A stretch of 64,000 bases of DNA from Ridgeia piscesae. Lineage: Eukaryota > Annelida > Polychaeta > Sabellida > Siboglinidae. This document shows, one piece after another, positions 46,901 to 58,900 of the stretch. Within the stretch, counting starts at the first letter, position 1; each line of letters starts with the position of its first letter. Made by a program: the position numbers and the translations under genes. The notes beneath the pieces were generated by a model. The model was not told the DNA's origin, did no database searches, and saw only the letters and a list, made by a program, of their open reading frames with translations. The stretch covers positions 1 through 64,000 of the forward strand of contig JAODUO010000060.1 in the NCBI GenBank assembly GCA_025642075.2. The letters run 5' to 3'.

Positions 46901-49900
46901 ATCTGTCCCCAGCCCTACATTATGATCTGTCCCCAGCCCTACATTATGATCTGTCCCCAGCCCTACATTATGATCTGTCCCCAGCCCTACATTATGATCT
47001 GTCCCCAGGCCTACATTATGATCTATCCCCAGCCCTACATTATGATCTGTCCCCAGCCCTACATTATGATCTGTCCCCAGCCCTACATTATGATCTGTCC
47101 CCAGGCCTACATTATGATCTCATCAAGCAGCCCTACATTATGATCTTGCAGCCCTACATTATGGATCTGTCCAACCGCCTACATTATGATCTGTCCCCAG
47201 CCCTACATTATTATCTGTCCCCACGCCTACGTTATGATATGACTTAAGCCCTACATTATGATATGTTCCCAGCCCTACATTATGAACTATCGCTAGCCCT
47301 ACATTATGATATGTTCCCAGCCCTACATTATGATCTGTCCCCAGCCCTACATTATACAATTCCAGCCCTACTTATGATATGTCCCAGCCCTACATTAGAC
47401 TATCCAGCCCTACATTATGATCTACCCAGCCTACATTATATCTGTCCCCAGCCCTATGTTATGATATGATCCCAGCCCTACATTATGAACTATCCCTAGC
47501 CCTATGTTATGATATGATCCCAGCCCTACATTATGAACTATCCCAAGTCCTACATTATGATCTGTCCCCAGCCGTATATTATGATCTGTCCCCAGTCCTA
47601 CATTATAATCCGTCCCCAGCCCTACATTATGATATGTCCCCAGCCCTACATTATGATATGTCCCCAGCCCTACATTATGATCTGTCCCCAGTCCTACATT
47701 ATGATCCGTCCCCAGCCCTACATTATGATCTGTCCCCAGTCCTACATTAAATGTCCCCACCCTACATTATGAATTCCCATCCCTACATTATGATATGTCC
47801 CTAGCCCTACATTATGATCCGTCCTCAGCCCTACATTATGATCTGTCCCCAGTCCTACATTATAATCCGTCCCCAGCCCTACATTATGATCCGTCCCCAG
47901 CCCTACATTACGATATGTCCCCAATACATTATGAACTATCCCTAGCCCTATGTTATGATATGATCCCAGCCCTACATTATGATCCGTCCCCAGCCCTACA
48001 TTATGATCTGTCCCCATTCCTACATTATGATCCGTCTCCAGCCCTACATTATGATCCATCCCCAGCCCTACATTATGAAATCCAGCCACCTTAAATATCT
48101 GCTTGTTATGATATGACCCCAGCCCAATTAATCTTCCTACCTATGTTATGATCCATCCCCAGCTCTGCATTATGATCTGTCCCCAACCCTACAATCTGAT
48201 CTGTCCCCAGCCCTACATTATGATCCATGCCCTGCTCTACAATATGATCTGTTATGATATGAACCCAACCCAAGTTAATGACATAACGCCCACCTACATA
48301 TGATCTGTCCCAAAACCTACAATATGTGCTGTAGCACCAGTTCTACCTTAGAATCCGCCCATTATGACTTCTCCAGCCCTACGTTATGATATAACCCCAG
48401 CCCTACATTATGATCTCTCCCCTGTTCTACATTGTGATCCATTATGATATGACCCCCAGCCCTACATTAAGAATTATCCCCAGCCCTACATTATGAACTA
48501 TCCCCAGCCCTACATTATGAGCCATCCCCAGTCCTACATTATGATTGGTCCCCTGCTCTACATTATGATCCGTAGTTGCCCCAGCCCTCTGATCTGTGCC
48601 ATGCCACATTGACGCCATTCCTACATTATGATCTGTCCCCAGTCCTACATCAAGATCTGTCCCCAGCCCTACATTATGATCTGTTCCCAGCCCTCTGTTG
48701 TGGTCTGTCCCCAGCCCTACATTTTGAGTCCAGCCCACAAAGTCCAGCCAATAGACAGGGTCCAGCCTGTTGTGGTCTGTCCCCAGCCATACATTATGAT
48801 CTATCCCCAGTCCATCATTATGATCTGTCCCCAGCCCTACATTATGATCTGTCCCCAGCCCTCTGTTGTGGTCTGTCCCCTGTCCTGTCTCACAACATGT
48901 CACTGTATGTGCTTGCAGCCAGCTGGACTGCCAACCTGATCTGCCTTGTGACGGTCATTGCACTGGACATTTTTGGCCTTCCCTTCCTCCTCGTCACAAG
49001 CACTTCTCTCTACTCCAAGATGACCAGTCCAGCGACGCAAGGTCAGTCCTTCAATCAATTTTTACCATATTCTACAATTCACAGAACTTTGAATCCGACA
49101 CTAACTATCGCGTAAATTCATAAGCCCAATTTCAGTTTTTGAATCAGACATTAACAATCTCATAAACTCTTAAGTCCAATTTCGCTTTTTAAATCAGTTT
49201 CACTTCTTACCCTTCAGCTTGTTTACTGAAACTGTGGACGCCAGGATTCGCCACTGGAAAATCTTGCTAATGTGTCTCGTAAATAACATCCCCGTAGCAC
49301 AGTGATGGTGTTTTGCCTTTTGCAGAAATTCTTTAAATTTCATTCTCTTTAAATGATGGATTCTATATGATGAATTTTTTATTTCTTACTGTGATATGTT
49401 GATTTATGTTCATAAAATTGGCCAAATTAGCATGTAAGTGAGTAATAACTCACACACAAAAACAATGTTTTGAACATCTATCGATCAACACTTGAATAAT
49501 TCAGTTTCTCAGAATAAATACCACCAAAATGTGTGTTTATATATTTTAAGACGATTTTCCTATCGTATGCTGTTCAGTGTAAAGTGACCATCATGATAAG
49601 ATCCACCACCGTGCTGCTGCAGGAAACTTAGAATGCTGTTACAAGACAAACAGCAGCTGCTAAGCAAAAACACAATAGCTGCTTAGCAACAGTTGCTAAG
49701 CAACACATTATACTTTGCCAGTAAAACCTACAGAATCACAGTGTGGAGACATGTCAGCAATCCGAGAAGACAAACCGAAACCGCCAAATCAAAAAGACAT
49801 TCAACCAAAACAGGCAACCGCAAAAGAAGAAATTGGGCACACGTCGGGTGTTGATGGAAACGCGGAAATCCCGTATGATGGTCAACTACTTGACTTTGTC

Positions 49901-51756
49901 ACCGTGACGTTGCCACCACCGCCTGCCATCTGTGCCATGCCAATTGACGACATATTTCTGAAAACAAGACCTGTCGAGATACCGAACGCTGTCCCTACAG
50001 CTGGGAATCAGCAGGAAGCCGTTGCAGGTCCAAAAACAAACCCGGGTGGAGGGAGAGAGTAGGGACAAAGTGAGAAAGAGAGCAGGGATCCAGCCGGTGT
50101 CAGGAAGTCTTTGTGTGGATTTTGTTGTTTTCACAAATCAAAAGGAGTCTTGGTGTTAGTTTGGCCAGTGCTGTGGATGATAATATTAACATACCTGTCA
50201 TATATATCTTCGAAAATTGAGGCAAATGGCACAACAGAACCGAACATTACCCGGTAAGGGTTCTTGTAATCATGTGCAACAAGAAAATCGAAAGATGGTC
50301 ATATGAGTGTGATGCCAGAAATAGACGTTGTGATATATATTTTTTATACAGAAGCTATAGTATCTGTTACAAAATATAACAGAGTAAACAAATTAATCAA
50401 AATATGAAGAGAAAATATGCTTGACGCGACAGCACATAAAGTGGTCAAAGATCAGGTTAAAGGTCAGGTATGGGACATTCTGGGCATGTTGCACAATAAA
50501 TGTTGATGTTTCCGACTGAAGAAAGAAATCAATGGTAATGTTGTCTCCATAATGAAGAGCAAGTTTTGTGATTATTTGCAAGTGGGAAACTTGCAATAAG
50601 TACAATTGGGCCAAATAGCAATTGTGCGACATCCGGTCTCATATCATAACAATGGTCTGAACAAGAATAGGTCAGGCTTTAGTGGTGACATACCCTTCAA
50701 AGTAATTCTTTGTCATTTTGGTTTCGTCCGTCCGTCCGTCCGTCCGTCCGTCCGCGTCCGTCCGTCCGTCCGTCCGTCCGTCCGTCCGTCCGCCGTCCGT
50801 CCGTCCGTCCGTCCGTCCGTCCGTCCGTCCGTCCGTCCGTCCGCGTCGTCCGTCCGCCGTCCGCCTCTCCGTCCGTCCGTCCGTCCGTCCGTCCGCCGCC
50901 GTCCGTCGTCCGTCCGCCGTCCGTCCGTCCGTCCGTCCGTCCGTCCGTCCGTCCGTCCGTCCGTCCGTCCGTCGTCCGTCCGTCCGTCCGTCCGTCCGTC
51001 CGTCCGTCCGTCCGTCCGTCCGTCCGTCCGATCGCCCCCTAACTTCCACTTTTCTCCCTGGCAGACATGTTCAATCGAATACCATCTCGACTTCTCTGGG
51101 AAGTTTTCCCCGTGTGTACTCCACCTTTCAGGTTGTGTTTGGGTTGCAGGTTTCAGCCAGGGAGTACGTCGGGTGGTTGGAAGTCTCGGAATGATCATGG
51201 GACCACTGTGGGTGTCAGGACTTTGGGACCATCTCTACATCATGTTTGGTGTGACACTTGGGTTGAATGCATTAGTGATGGTAGGTCAACAGGACTGATG
51301 ATTCTTGTCTGAAAAAGGCTGCGCTTGTTCAATGTTGTTAATCAGATTTAATGGGAAACCTACAGAACTATAAGCCAGGTGGCGCCATTTCACAACTCGG
51401 GCCGCCAATGTCCTGTTACTAGGTTACACCACATTCTTTCATCATATCCAGCATTTGAAACATTCATAACGAGACCAACGCAGCAACTTAGGAGTTAAGT
51501 TACAGCCGACGTGTTAACACATTTCAGCCAGTACATACAGATGTGCATTATGCATGTATGTGTAATGTGTAGTTTTTTGTTTGTTTTTGTCTTTGTTTGT
51601 TTGTTTGTTTGTTGACATGTACCTATGTGAGGGATGCCATTTCAGGTGATGCTGTTCTTGTCATACAACCGGCTGGTTGGGATGGAGCTTGAGAGTGAGG
51701 AAATTGTGGTCTGTCCCCCAGCCACAGAGCGCCAGCCTCTGCTGCAAAACACATAA
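37994..51756 (+). CDS. MFSD8: MFSD8-like major facilitator superfamily transporter, 11 exons
   Basis: MFSD8/CLN7 relatives are lysosomal membrane transporters. Exons are 37,994-38,075, 39,013-39,136, 39,571-39,818, 40,801-40,880, 41,705-42,404, 43,186-43,259, 44,812-44,895, 45,329-45,461 (or its twin 45,808-45,940), 48,919-49,041, 51,150-51,280 and 51,646-51,756. With one copy of exon 8 they total 1,890 nt, or 629 residues, with every phase matching. I count 12 hydrophobic segments. Between segments 6 and 7 a long hydrophilic loop of about 190 residues is encoded by the 700-bp exon 5 and is rich in Ser, Thr and Asp. The segment GKWSDHSKDTK after helix 2 is the MFS loop 2-3 motif region, and SLYSKMTSPATQG matches the family. 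The C-terminus ERQPLL fits the acidic dileucine lysosomal sorting pattern. The exact subfamily is less certain than the MFS assignment. Confidence 0.88.
41133..41240. repeat. (TGCAC)n pentanucleotide microsatellite
   Basis: About 21 perfect TGCAC units lie in intron 4 of the MFSD8-like gene. Confidence 0.98.
41241..41704. other. Intron 4 remainder, AT-rich
   Basis: AT-rich sequence lies between the pentanucleotide repeat and the exon 5 acceptor TTTGTAG. No gene is seen. Confidence 0.6.
44850..45150 (+). repeat. Degenerate ~55-65-bp repeats of exon 7 end and its 5' splice site
   Basis: The end of exon 7 (GAACAGTCTGATGTACTGCA then GGGCTGAG) and its donor GTGAGGTTATATGTACTGCC recur about four times downstream. 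Examples are GAACAATCTCATATGCTGCA with CTGCTGAGGTAATG, then TTGAGGTAATG, then CTGAGGTAATGTTGTATG. Each copy carries a consensus-like GAG|GTAATG donor at 44,959, 45,013 and 45,076. The last copy merges into the 470-bp exon 8 duplication. Confidence 0.75.
45069..45986 (+). repeat. ~470-bp tandem duplication containing exon 8
   Basis: Sequence from CTGAGGTAATGTTGTATG at 45,071 recurs at 45,540 and continues through exon 8 and about 45 bp past it. Copies differ by a few substitutions, a 1-bp indel, and a 9-bp difference beside the acceptor (GTTTTTCCAG versus GTTGCTTTTACAG). Confidence 0.93.
45808..45940 (+). CDS. Duplicate exon 8b of the MFSD8-like gene
   Basis: This 133-bp exon has a good TTTTACAG acceptor and the same donor as exon 8a (45,329-45,461). 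It encodes the identical 44-residue segment ILLVFLLIRFLSRHISDRNL through MWFLTSFKN, which spans helices 8 and 9. The only two exonic differences are synonymous (CGC/CGT for Arg, CTC/CTG for Leu). The length is not a multiple of 3, so using both copies breaks the frame. Confidence 0.75.
46190..48890. repeat. 24-bp minisatellite, ~2.7 kb, before exon 9 of the MFSD8-like gene
   Basis: About 110 units of 24 bp contain CCAGCCCTACATTATGATCT followed by GTCC. Variants include AGGCCTAC, CTATCC, GATATGTCC and CTCTGTTGTGGTC. The array is regular at 46,250-47,100 and degenerate beyond. It ends about 28 bp before the exon 9 acceptor (GTGCTTGCAG at 48,909-48,918). Each unit contains CTGTCCCCAG, which resembles a 3' splice site. 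Open frames of up to 212 codons follow from the 24-bp period and are not genes. Confidence 0.97.
49722..50062 (+). CDS. Possible alternative last exon of the MFSD8-like gene
   Basis: An open frame follows the acceptor-like ACTTTGCCAG and ends at TAG. If exon 9 (which ends in phase 1) were spliced to 49,722, the frame continues through KPTESQCGDMSAIREDKPKP and a hydrophilic, Pro-rich tail (VTVTLPPPPAICAMP, NPGGGRE) of about 112 residues. That would replace the last two helices and the ERQPLL signal. I recognise no family. It could equally be chance or a relic of another element, but the phase match and higher CpG content set it apart from the surrounding intron. Confidence 0.25.
50725..51030. 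repeat. (GTCC)n tetranucleotide microsatellite
   Basis: About 300 bp of GTCC repeats, with occasional GTCGTCC and CGCC interruptions, lie in intron 9 of the MFSD8-like gene, ending 120 bp before exon 10. The repetitive frames RPSVRPSV and DGRTDGRT are artefacts. Confidence 0.98.
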
Positions 51757-54700
51757 GGGCGCAGGGCTGGGTTGTCATGGAAACTTGCCTGTAGGGTGAC
51801 GTAATCATACAACATTGACTCTGTGCATGACCTGGAGGCCTGTGTTTGATCTATACCACAAATTGTGTGACTTCCACCGGCCTACAAACCATTGGATTAT
51901 GTTGTATAAATCGGAAACTCCTGCTTTCATTGCCGGGAAATGCCGGCGTTAAAACCAGTGCAAAATGATATTCATACATCTTTTAGGGTTATTGGGTAGG
52001 GAACACATAGGATGAGGTTAACCAAGGTTGTCTGGGTCTTTACTTGGAGTCAGCAGGTAATTTATGTATCCTCCATGGCATGATTATGTGTATTACCTCT
52101 GTCAGGCTTTGCCTTTGCAAACAATGTTGACAACGGTTAAATGTGTCGGTTATATTATTATTGCGGCATGACAGCTACTTGAAACATTACTGCATACATT
52201 TGTGACTTTAGCAACTTTATTTATGTTTGTGTCTTAAAGAGAATTTTGCGAAACTCAAATTTCAACAAAACTTATACGTGTGTTCGGCTGCCATTTTCTC
52301 ATCACTTAATGGAGTGTTTGATAAGCAACTTGTCACATGATGGATAGGTCAGTTGTTAGCCAGATGCTTGCTGAATTGGTCATCTTAACGGGTGGAGCGT
52401 TGTGAATGTGCCACACAGACAGTCCTAGTGGTCAAACTGTCCAAGTTAAAACGGCCAGATTTGAACCTTGTTCTGGGTTTATTAAATGCAATTTAGTAGG
52501 AATATATCAGAATTTTAATTCTTGTAATATGATAGTTATATTTTAAATTAAACTGAGGGACAGACACCCTTGTGTTAAGAACTGACAATTTAGCTTTTAA
52601 CTGTGATGATGACCTTATTCCATGGCAAAACAAGTGATTTTGTCAGTCGTTGATTAGGGTGTGTGTGTGTTTGTGTGTGCATGTTTTGATCTATTACACA
52701 TTTCAAATATTATGACAATGTAAGCTGTGTGCGATAACAGCAACCAAAGATACTGATGTTTCCCACATTGAGGTTTGTTTTGTAAAATTCATACACTGCA
52801 TGCCGATGTACATACAGCTGAACTTAATGGAGTATAATTATACTACATTTTATTCCTGATATTATCATGGTGTTATTATGATGCGAGGTGTAAACAGCTG
52901 ATGCACTGTGTGCAGACGTTCATCAAACCAGCTGGTTAAGTTGGTTTCTCTTTCTATGTTTTTCAGTCAGTTTCACTATTTTTCTTTCACGCCATCTATA
53001 TTTAACACAAGCAGATTTAACTAGTTTGCCACCCAGATTATTAAATCCAAATGGAAGCATCTCATTATTGAGAGTCCAACTTTTTATCTACGTTTTCTCG
53101 TGATGGTCGCTCGGTTTAAGACGATTGTAAGTGGTAAAAACATCACAAGTAAAAAATGGTAAAATTGACTGAAAAGTATAACAAGAAATTGTAACGTTAT
53201 GCACTGCTTTATCCTTGTAATATTTTAAAGCAGTTACTTCAAACTACAGTGTGGCAGTCTTGTATACGAAGCCACACCAAAATGCAACAATAAATATAAT
53301 TTACAAAACTTTAATAGACAATCATGTTTGTTCATCAACAGAGAGTGAGGTATCCCTCTCTTGAGAATACAAGGGTGAGAAGTATGTACAAAGCTGAGGA
53401 CGAGCTCGAAGGCATCGGTCACATTGATTGCCTAGCACACAAGAAAGCAACATAGAACAACTTAAGAGACACATGAAAGCAGCACAAACGATAACAATTA
53501 CTCTGAAGACCGACCAACGTAGCCAGAAATGTACTGCTCTAATGCGGTGATCAGTCATCTGCTTATATAAAGATGACATTAATACGTTGACAAATTAACA
53601 TATTTCTACATACACCACTGGTGTGTAGAATATTTCTTGAGACCTTAAGTAACGTGTTACCACTGCCTCAGACGACATGAGTATCCTGTTAATTAATTAA
53701 ATAAATGTACAATGCTGATACAGAAGCACTGATGATACGGGCAGTGCTTCTGTAATACTCATTTGCACACGTGTACATTCGCCCAACAACTGACAGCACC
53801 AAATAAACACAACAGACTCAAGTGATCACCATCTTATTTAAAACACGCTATTATTTACATGTCAATGTACACTATATTACACAAAAGCTTACGATAGCAG
53901 CTTTGCAACACAACTCCACCCGGCAGTGATTGGTTACTTTGACCATGGCAGTGCTGCACCCACGGACGTTTCCACGGAAACCAGTCTGGATGAAAGCTTT
54001 AATTATACTTCAGCAAAACCAACATTACAACTGGGAGAGTGTAACCAAAACAAATACATGATCTGTTCTAGTACATATACTGCTTATGGCAGCTACTGGT
54101 ATTTTATATGTAGAGCAAACATTCATATATAAACCTCATGCAATGTGATGCTTTTATTAACTCTTATAAGATCAACATTATCAGATATTTATCAGTGGGA
54201 GATACCAAAAAAATAGATATAACAATTCAAAATTTAAAAAACAAAAATAATAAAACAATTCCATGAACTTTAATTGGGTCCAGCTTTCTGTTTTTCCCAT
54301 GGCAAAATAATATGCAAATTATGTGTTTTATATATAATTATATATACATATATATAATATATATGCTAGTTGCGTATGAAGACACAACTGTCGGATTGGT
54401 GAATTAATTATCAATTATGATGATTAGACCGTGTCCGCTGTGCAATAAAATGTTGGGAAATTTACCCTTCGTCAAAAATGATTACAACTGAATGCTATCA
54501 ATTGACCGACAGCTTCATTGATTTGCGTCACTTATACAGAATTATACTATGTGAATGAAAAAATTAAACGTGAAATTACAAAACTGTAACGAATAAGCTC
54601 CGTGTGACTTGTGGATTGTCGACGTGAATAGTAGATTTGTAAATGTCTGCATGTTTGTGGCAAAAAATAAAAATAGATATATTAAAAAGCATAGTAGTTA

Positions 54701-55915
54701 TAATAAATTAAAACTATATACAGGTACACTAATCTTCGTAAAAGTGTACTTTGGCCATTGGTAAAGCCACATGTGAGTTGGAATAGACAATGTTATTTAT
54801 ATACAGGTCAAGTTAAACGATGTCAGCGTTAACACTTCTTGCATGTCTACATCTACATTATGCCTGTGTTTAGTTATGATGCTGTGCTATATGTATACAT
54901 AAACAACTTTTAAATTAAAAAAATACGTTATCCTTTAAAATATTAGGACGTCCCTAGTGAAATGGCAGTCAAGTCACGACTATGGCATCAGTGAACACAA
55001 ATAAAATAATTGCGTACAGTCATTCGTGAATTATTTATAGATGAAATTACATGATTTTAAAATCTGGGCGTAAATCACACGATACATGATTTTAGCTTAA
55101 GAAAAAGGTACAAATGAGCATTCTATGTCATTGGCACAACCTCAACTTGACTCCTTGCACGATACATAATACTTCAGTACAACGTTACCGAAGTAACGTA
55201 GTCCAGAGATTACCTCTGGCAAATATAGCAGGCGTTGCAACAATACATTCAAGAACAGTGGCAACTTATGGAATTGCACTTTGACACTTGCAAATCCAAA
55301 ATATCCTTTGAACTTTGGCAGTCAGGCATCGGCTACCTTGTACACGTGGCAGAATCACAACTACAGTGGTGGCGTAACTTGTGTTCAGTACACGCAATAA
55401 TCTTACCCTAATTCACTCTCCAAAATGGAGAACAACAATAACATCACTATTACTTTTGTTTTTGCGGTAAACATCGACTCTCAGCAACGCTGCCAACACA
55501 CTGGCTCAAACTGAAATTGTTGTAGTTGGCAATTTACAATGCTAACGCAGTTGTTGTGAGGGAAGTACTGAATACTGAGTGAAACCTTGTCATCCTACAG
55601 CACAGATGACAAGCCTCATTGTTCAGCTTACACTGCAGGCGCAATGACAATCTAGTGGATTCAACAGGTCTATCCACCCATGGCGAAACTGATCTCTGTA
55701 ACCAACATCCTTACCAACTACTCCATGTAGCTCATCGCCACATGCTATTCTCAGAGACGTCAGTGAATGAACACAACAAACTCCTCCCATCACTACACCC
55801 TGTATACCAGCACAATCTGCCAACTGACCATCGTCGACCATCCTAGCAACACTGAACGTCTCCATAAATCGACCGTCCTAGCATCGCTTCTATGACATCG
55901 CGTTTCTCCGCGGCG
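51757..55915. other. Between the MFSD8-like and Eph genes: 3' UTRs and intergenic DNA
   Basis: The two genes converge here. No homology-supported gene is seen. A minus-strand frame at 53,322-53,579 has one hydrophobic segment (VIVIVCAAFMCLLSCSMLLS) and a Cys-rich tail; I cannot support it as a gene. TA-rich tracts lie near 54,340-54,365. Confidence 0.5.
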
Positions 55916-58900
55916 CTATACGAGGAAACCTTCAGACACCTGAGCGCCCCCTAGCTGCACTCGCAGCATCTGCACACTGTTCATGATCTTCTTCTGGTGC
56001 CCGGCGAGCGTGATGCCAAGATTCTCGAGATTCTTCGGCGTTATCTGCGCCACCTGGTCCATGCGGGTGTAGCCGGCGCGACTGAAGTTCTCGGCGTACC
56101 GTTCCATCTTGATGCTCGTCAGCCAGTCCTCGATGCCAGTTAGCTGGGTCAAGTCAGGCATGTTGGGGTTCAGGAACTGGCTCGGTCTGAAAACAGAGCA
56201 GGAGCCAGTAAGAGGGTGTACAAGTGACGCCGTATTGTTGCTAGCGTGACATTGTTTTGATACAGCAAATCATTGTGGTGTCCAGCACTGGTTTGATTAG
56301 TGAAAACAGCTGATTATTATAAAACAGTTTAGAGAAATCCTGTTTGTTTGTTTGTTGTTTTTAGCCTCCAGCGGGTTCCTATTTCCTTTTCACACGTTTT
56401 CAACAATATAATGAAGTGGAAAGTGAATGAATTAAATAGTATTTCATGATCAACAAGAACTAAACTTGGACAAACCACAGTTACTTTGGCAAATGTAAAT
56501 CATAGTCAACAGAGTAGTTGTCATATTCAGTCACCTTGGCTTGGCGATCTTGCGGAGTAGTTCTGGGGCCCTGATGAGTTTGTCGATGGTCTTGACAATG
56601 GCGGCAAACTTGGGTCTGTGTGATCTCTCCTTCTGCCAGCAATCCAGCATCAGTTGGTGCACAGCTTCAGGGCAGTCCTGTAACAGGAGAGGGCACTGAG
56701 CTCTATACTCTCACACCCTGTACAACACTTAGCTCCACAAGCTGACACCCTATGTATGGGGGCAACACTTAGCTCCACAATCTGACACCCTATGTAAGGG
56801 GCAATACTTAGCTCCACAATCTGACACCCTATGTAAGGGGCAACACTTAGTTCCACAATCTGATACCCTATATAAGGGGCAACACTTCACTCCACAATCT
56901 GACACCCTAAACAAGGGGGCAACATTTAGCTCTATAAGAAACTCTAATAAACTCTATATAAGCTGGCAACACTTAGCTCCACAATCTGAAACACTACAAG
57001 GGGGCAACACTGAGCTCTACAGTCTGACACCCTATACAAGGGGGAAACACTGAGCTCTACAGTCTGACACCCTATACAAGGGGGAAACACTGAGCTCTAC
57101 AGTCTGACACCCTATACAAGAGGGAAACACTGAGCTCTACAGTCTGACACCCTATACAAGGGGCAACACTGAGCTCTATAGTCTGACACCCTACATAAGA
57201 GGGAAACACTGAGCTCTACAGTCTGACACCCTATATAAGAGGGAAACACTGAGCTCTACAGTCTGACACCCTATACAAGAGGGAAACACTGAGCTCTACA
57301 GTCTGACACCCTATACAAGAGGGAAACACTGAGCTCTACAGTCTGACACCCTATATAAGAGGGAAACACTGAGCTCTACAGTCTGACACCCTATATAAGA
57401 GGGAAACACTGAGCTCTACAGTCTGACACCCTATACAAGGGGGCAACACAGCTCTACAGTGTGACACCTATATAAGAGGGAAACACTGAGCTCTACAGTC
57501 TGACACCCTATATAAGAGGGAAACACTGAGCTCTAAAGTCTGACACTCTTTACAAGAGGGAAACACTGAGCTCTACAGTGTGACACCCTATATAAGAGGG
57601 AAACACTGAGCTCTACAGTCTGACACCCTATATAAGAGGGAAACACTGAGCTCTAAAGTCTGACACCTTTAAAGGGGGAACACTGAGCTCTACAGTCTGA
57701 CACCCTATATAAGAGGGAAACACTGAGCTCTACAGTCTGACACCCTATATAAGAGGGAAACACTGAGCTCTAAAGTCTGACACTCTTTACAAGAGGGAAA
57801 CACTGAGCTCTACAGTGTGACACCCTATATAAGAGGGAAACACTGAGCTCTACAGTCTGACACCCTATACAAGAGGGAAACACTGAGCTCTACAGTCTGA
57901 CACCCTATACAAGAGGGAAACACTGAGCTCTACTGTCTAACACCCTATATAAGAGGGAAACACTGAGCTCTACAGTCTAACACCCTATACAAGGGGGCAA
58001 CACTGAGCTCTACAGTCTGACACCCTATATAAGAGAGAAACACTGAGCTCCACACTCTATCATGCTATATGGCTCAGCGAAGGGTCAAATCAGCCTGCCA
58101 GTAAATCAAGTAAGCACGTCTCAACTCCCACACCCCATAAGTTGTGTCCATTACCCCCCACCTACCATGGGTGCAGTGAGTCTGAAGCCTTTCTCCACAG
58201 CTTTGATGACGTCCTGGTTTGACCAGTTCCAGTAGGGTCTCTCGCCATATGACATCACCTCCCACATCACAATGCCATAGCTCCAGCAGTCTGACGCCGA
58301 CGTGAACTTGCGGTAGGCAATTGCCTCTGGAGCCGTCCACCGCACCGGGATCTTGCCTCCCTGCAAGACACCATCGCACGTTATCAACACACTGAGACGT
58401 TGTTGGGTCGACCTGGAGATTCTACCGTGGATTTGAATACATATAATTGACGAACAGCTTTGAAAGTTAGTAAATTATTTACCTCTCAAGAAATGTTTTT
58501 GTTTTCTCTGTATATTTCGGCTGCATTTCACAGCCTTATTCAGTGGTTGTGTCACACGACAATAAAGTTTCTTGACAGGTAAATAATTTACTAAATAACA
58601 TGAATACTCAAGAAACCGTATCACTACATTCAAAGAAAAACGAACAGCATTGTATTTTATCTAACAAATTCAATGATGTGCCTCCATGTTAAACTGTTAC
58701 CCGCAAACCTACATTTTAAAGACCATTATTGAGAACTGTGCTTTGCATATACCACGGTACTCATTATGCAACACTTTTTATTTATATTTTGAATTGACCA
58801 TTGGCCAAAATGCTTCAATTTTCTCACCAGAACTGTACAATTCAATCAACTAATGAAAGTATAGTGACACTTTTGGTAATTTTGTTGGCTATAAAAATTG

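Noticed and set aside
50672..51198. Plus and minus frames reading RPSVRPSV and DGRTDGRT
   Set aside because: They are translations of a (GTCC)n microsatellite.
53322..53579. Minus-strand 85-codon frame with one membrane-like segment and Cys-rich tail
   Set aside because: No family recognised and no splice or promoter support. A TATATAA lies only about 11 bases before the ATG, too close to serve it. It may be chance.
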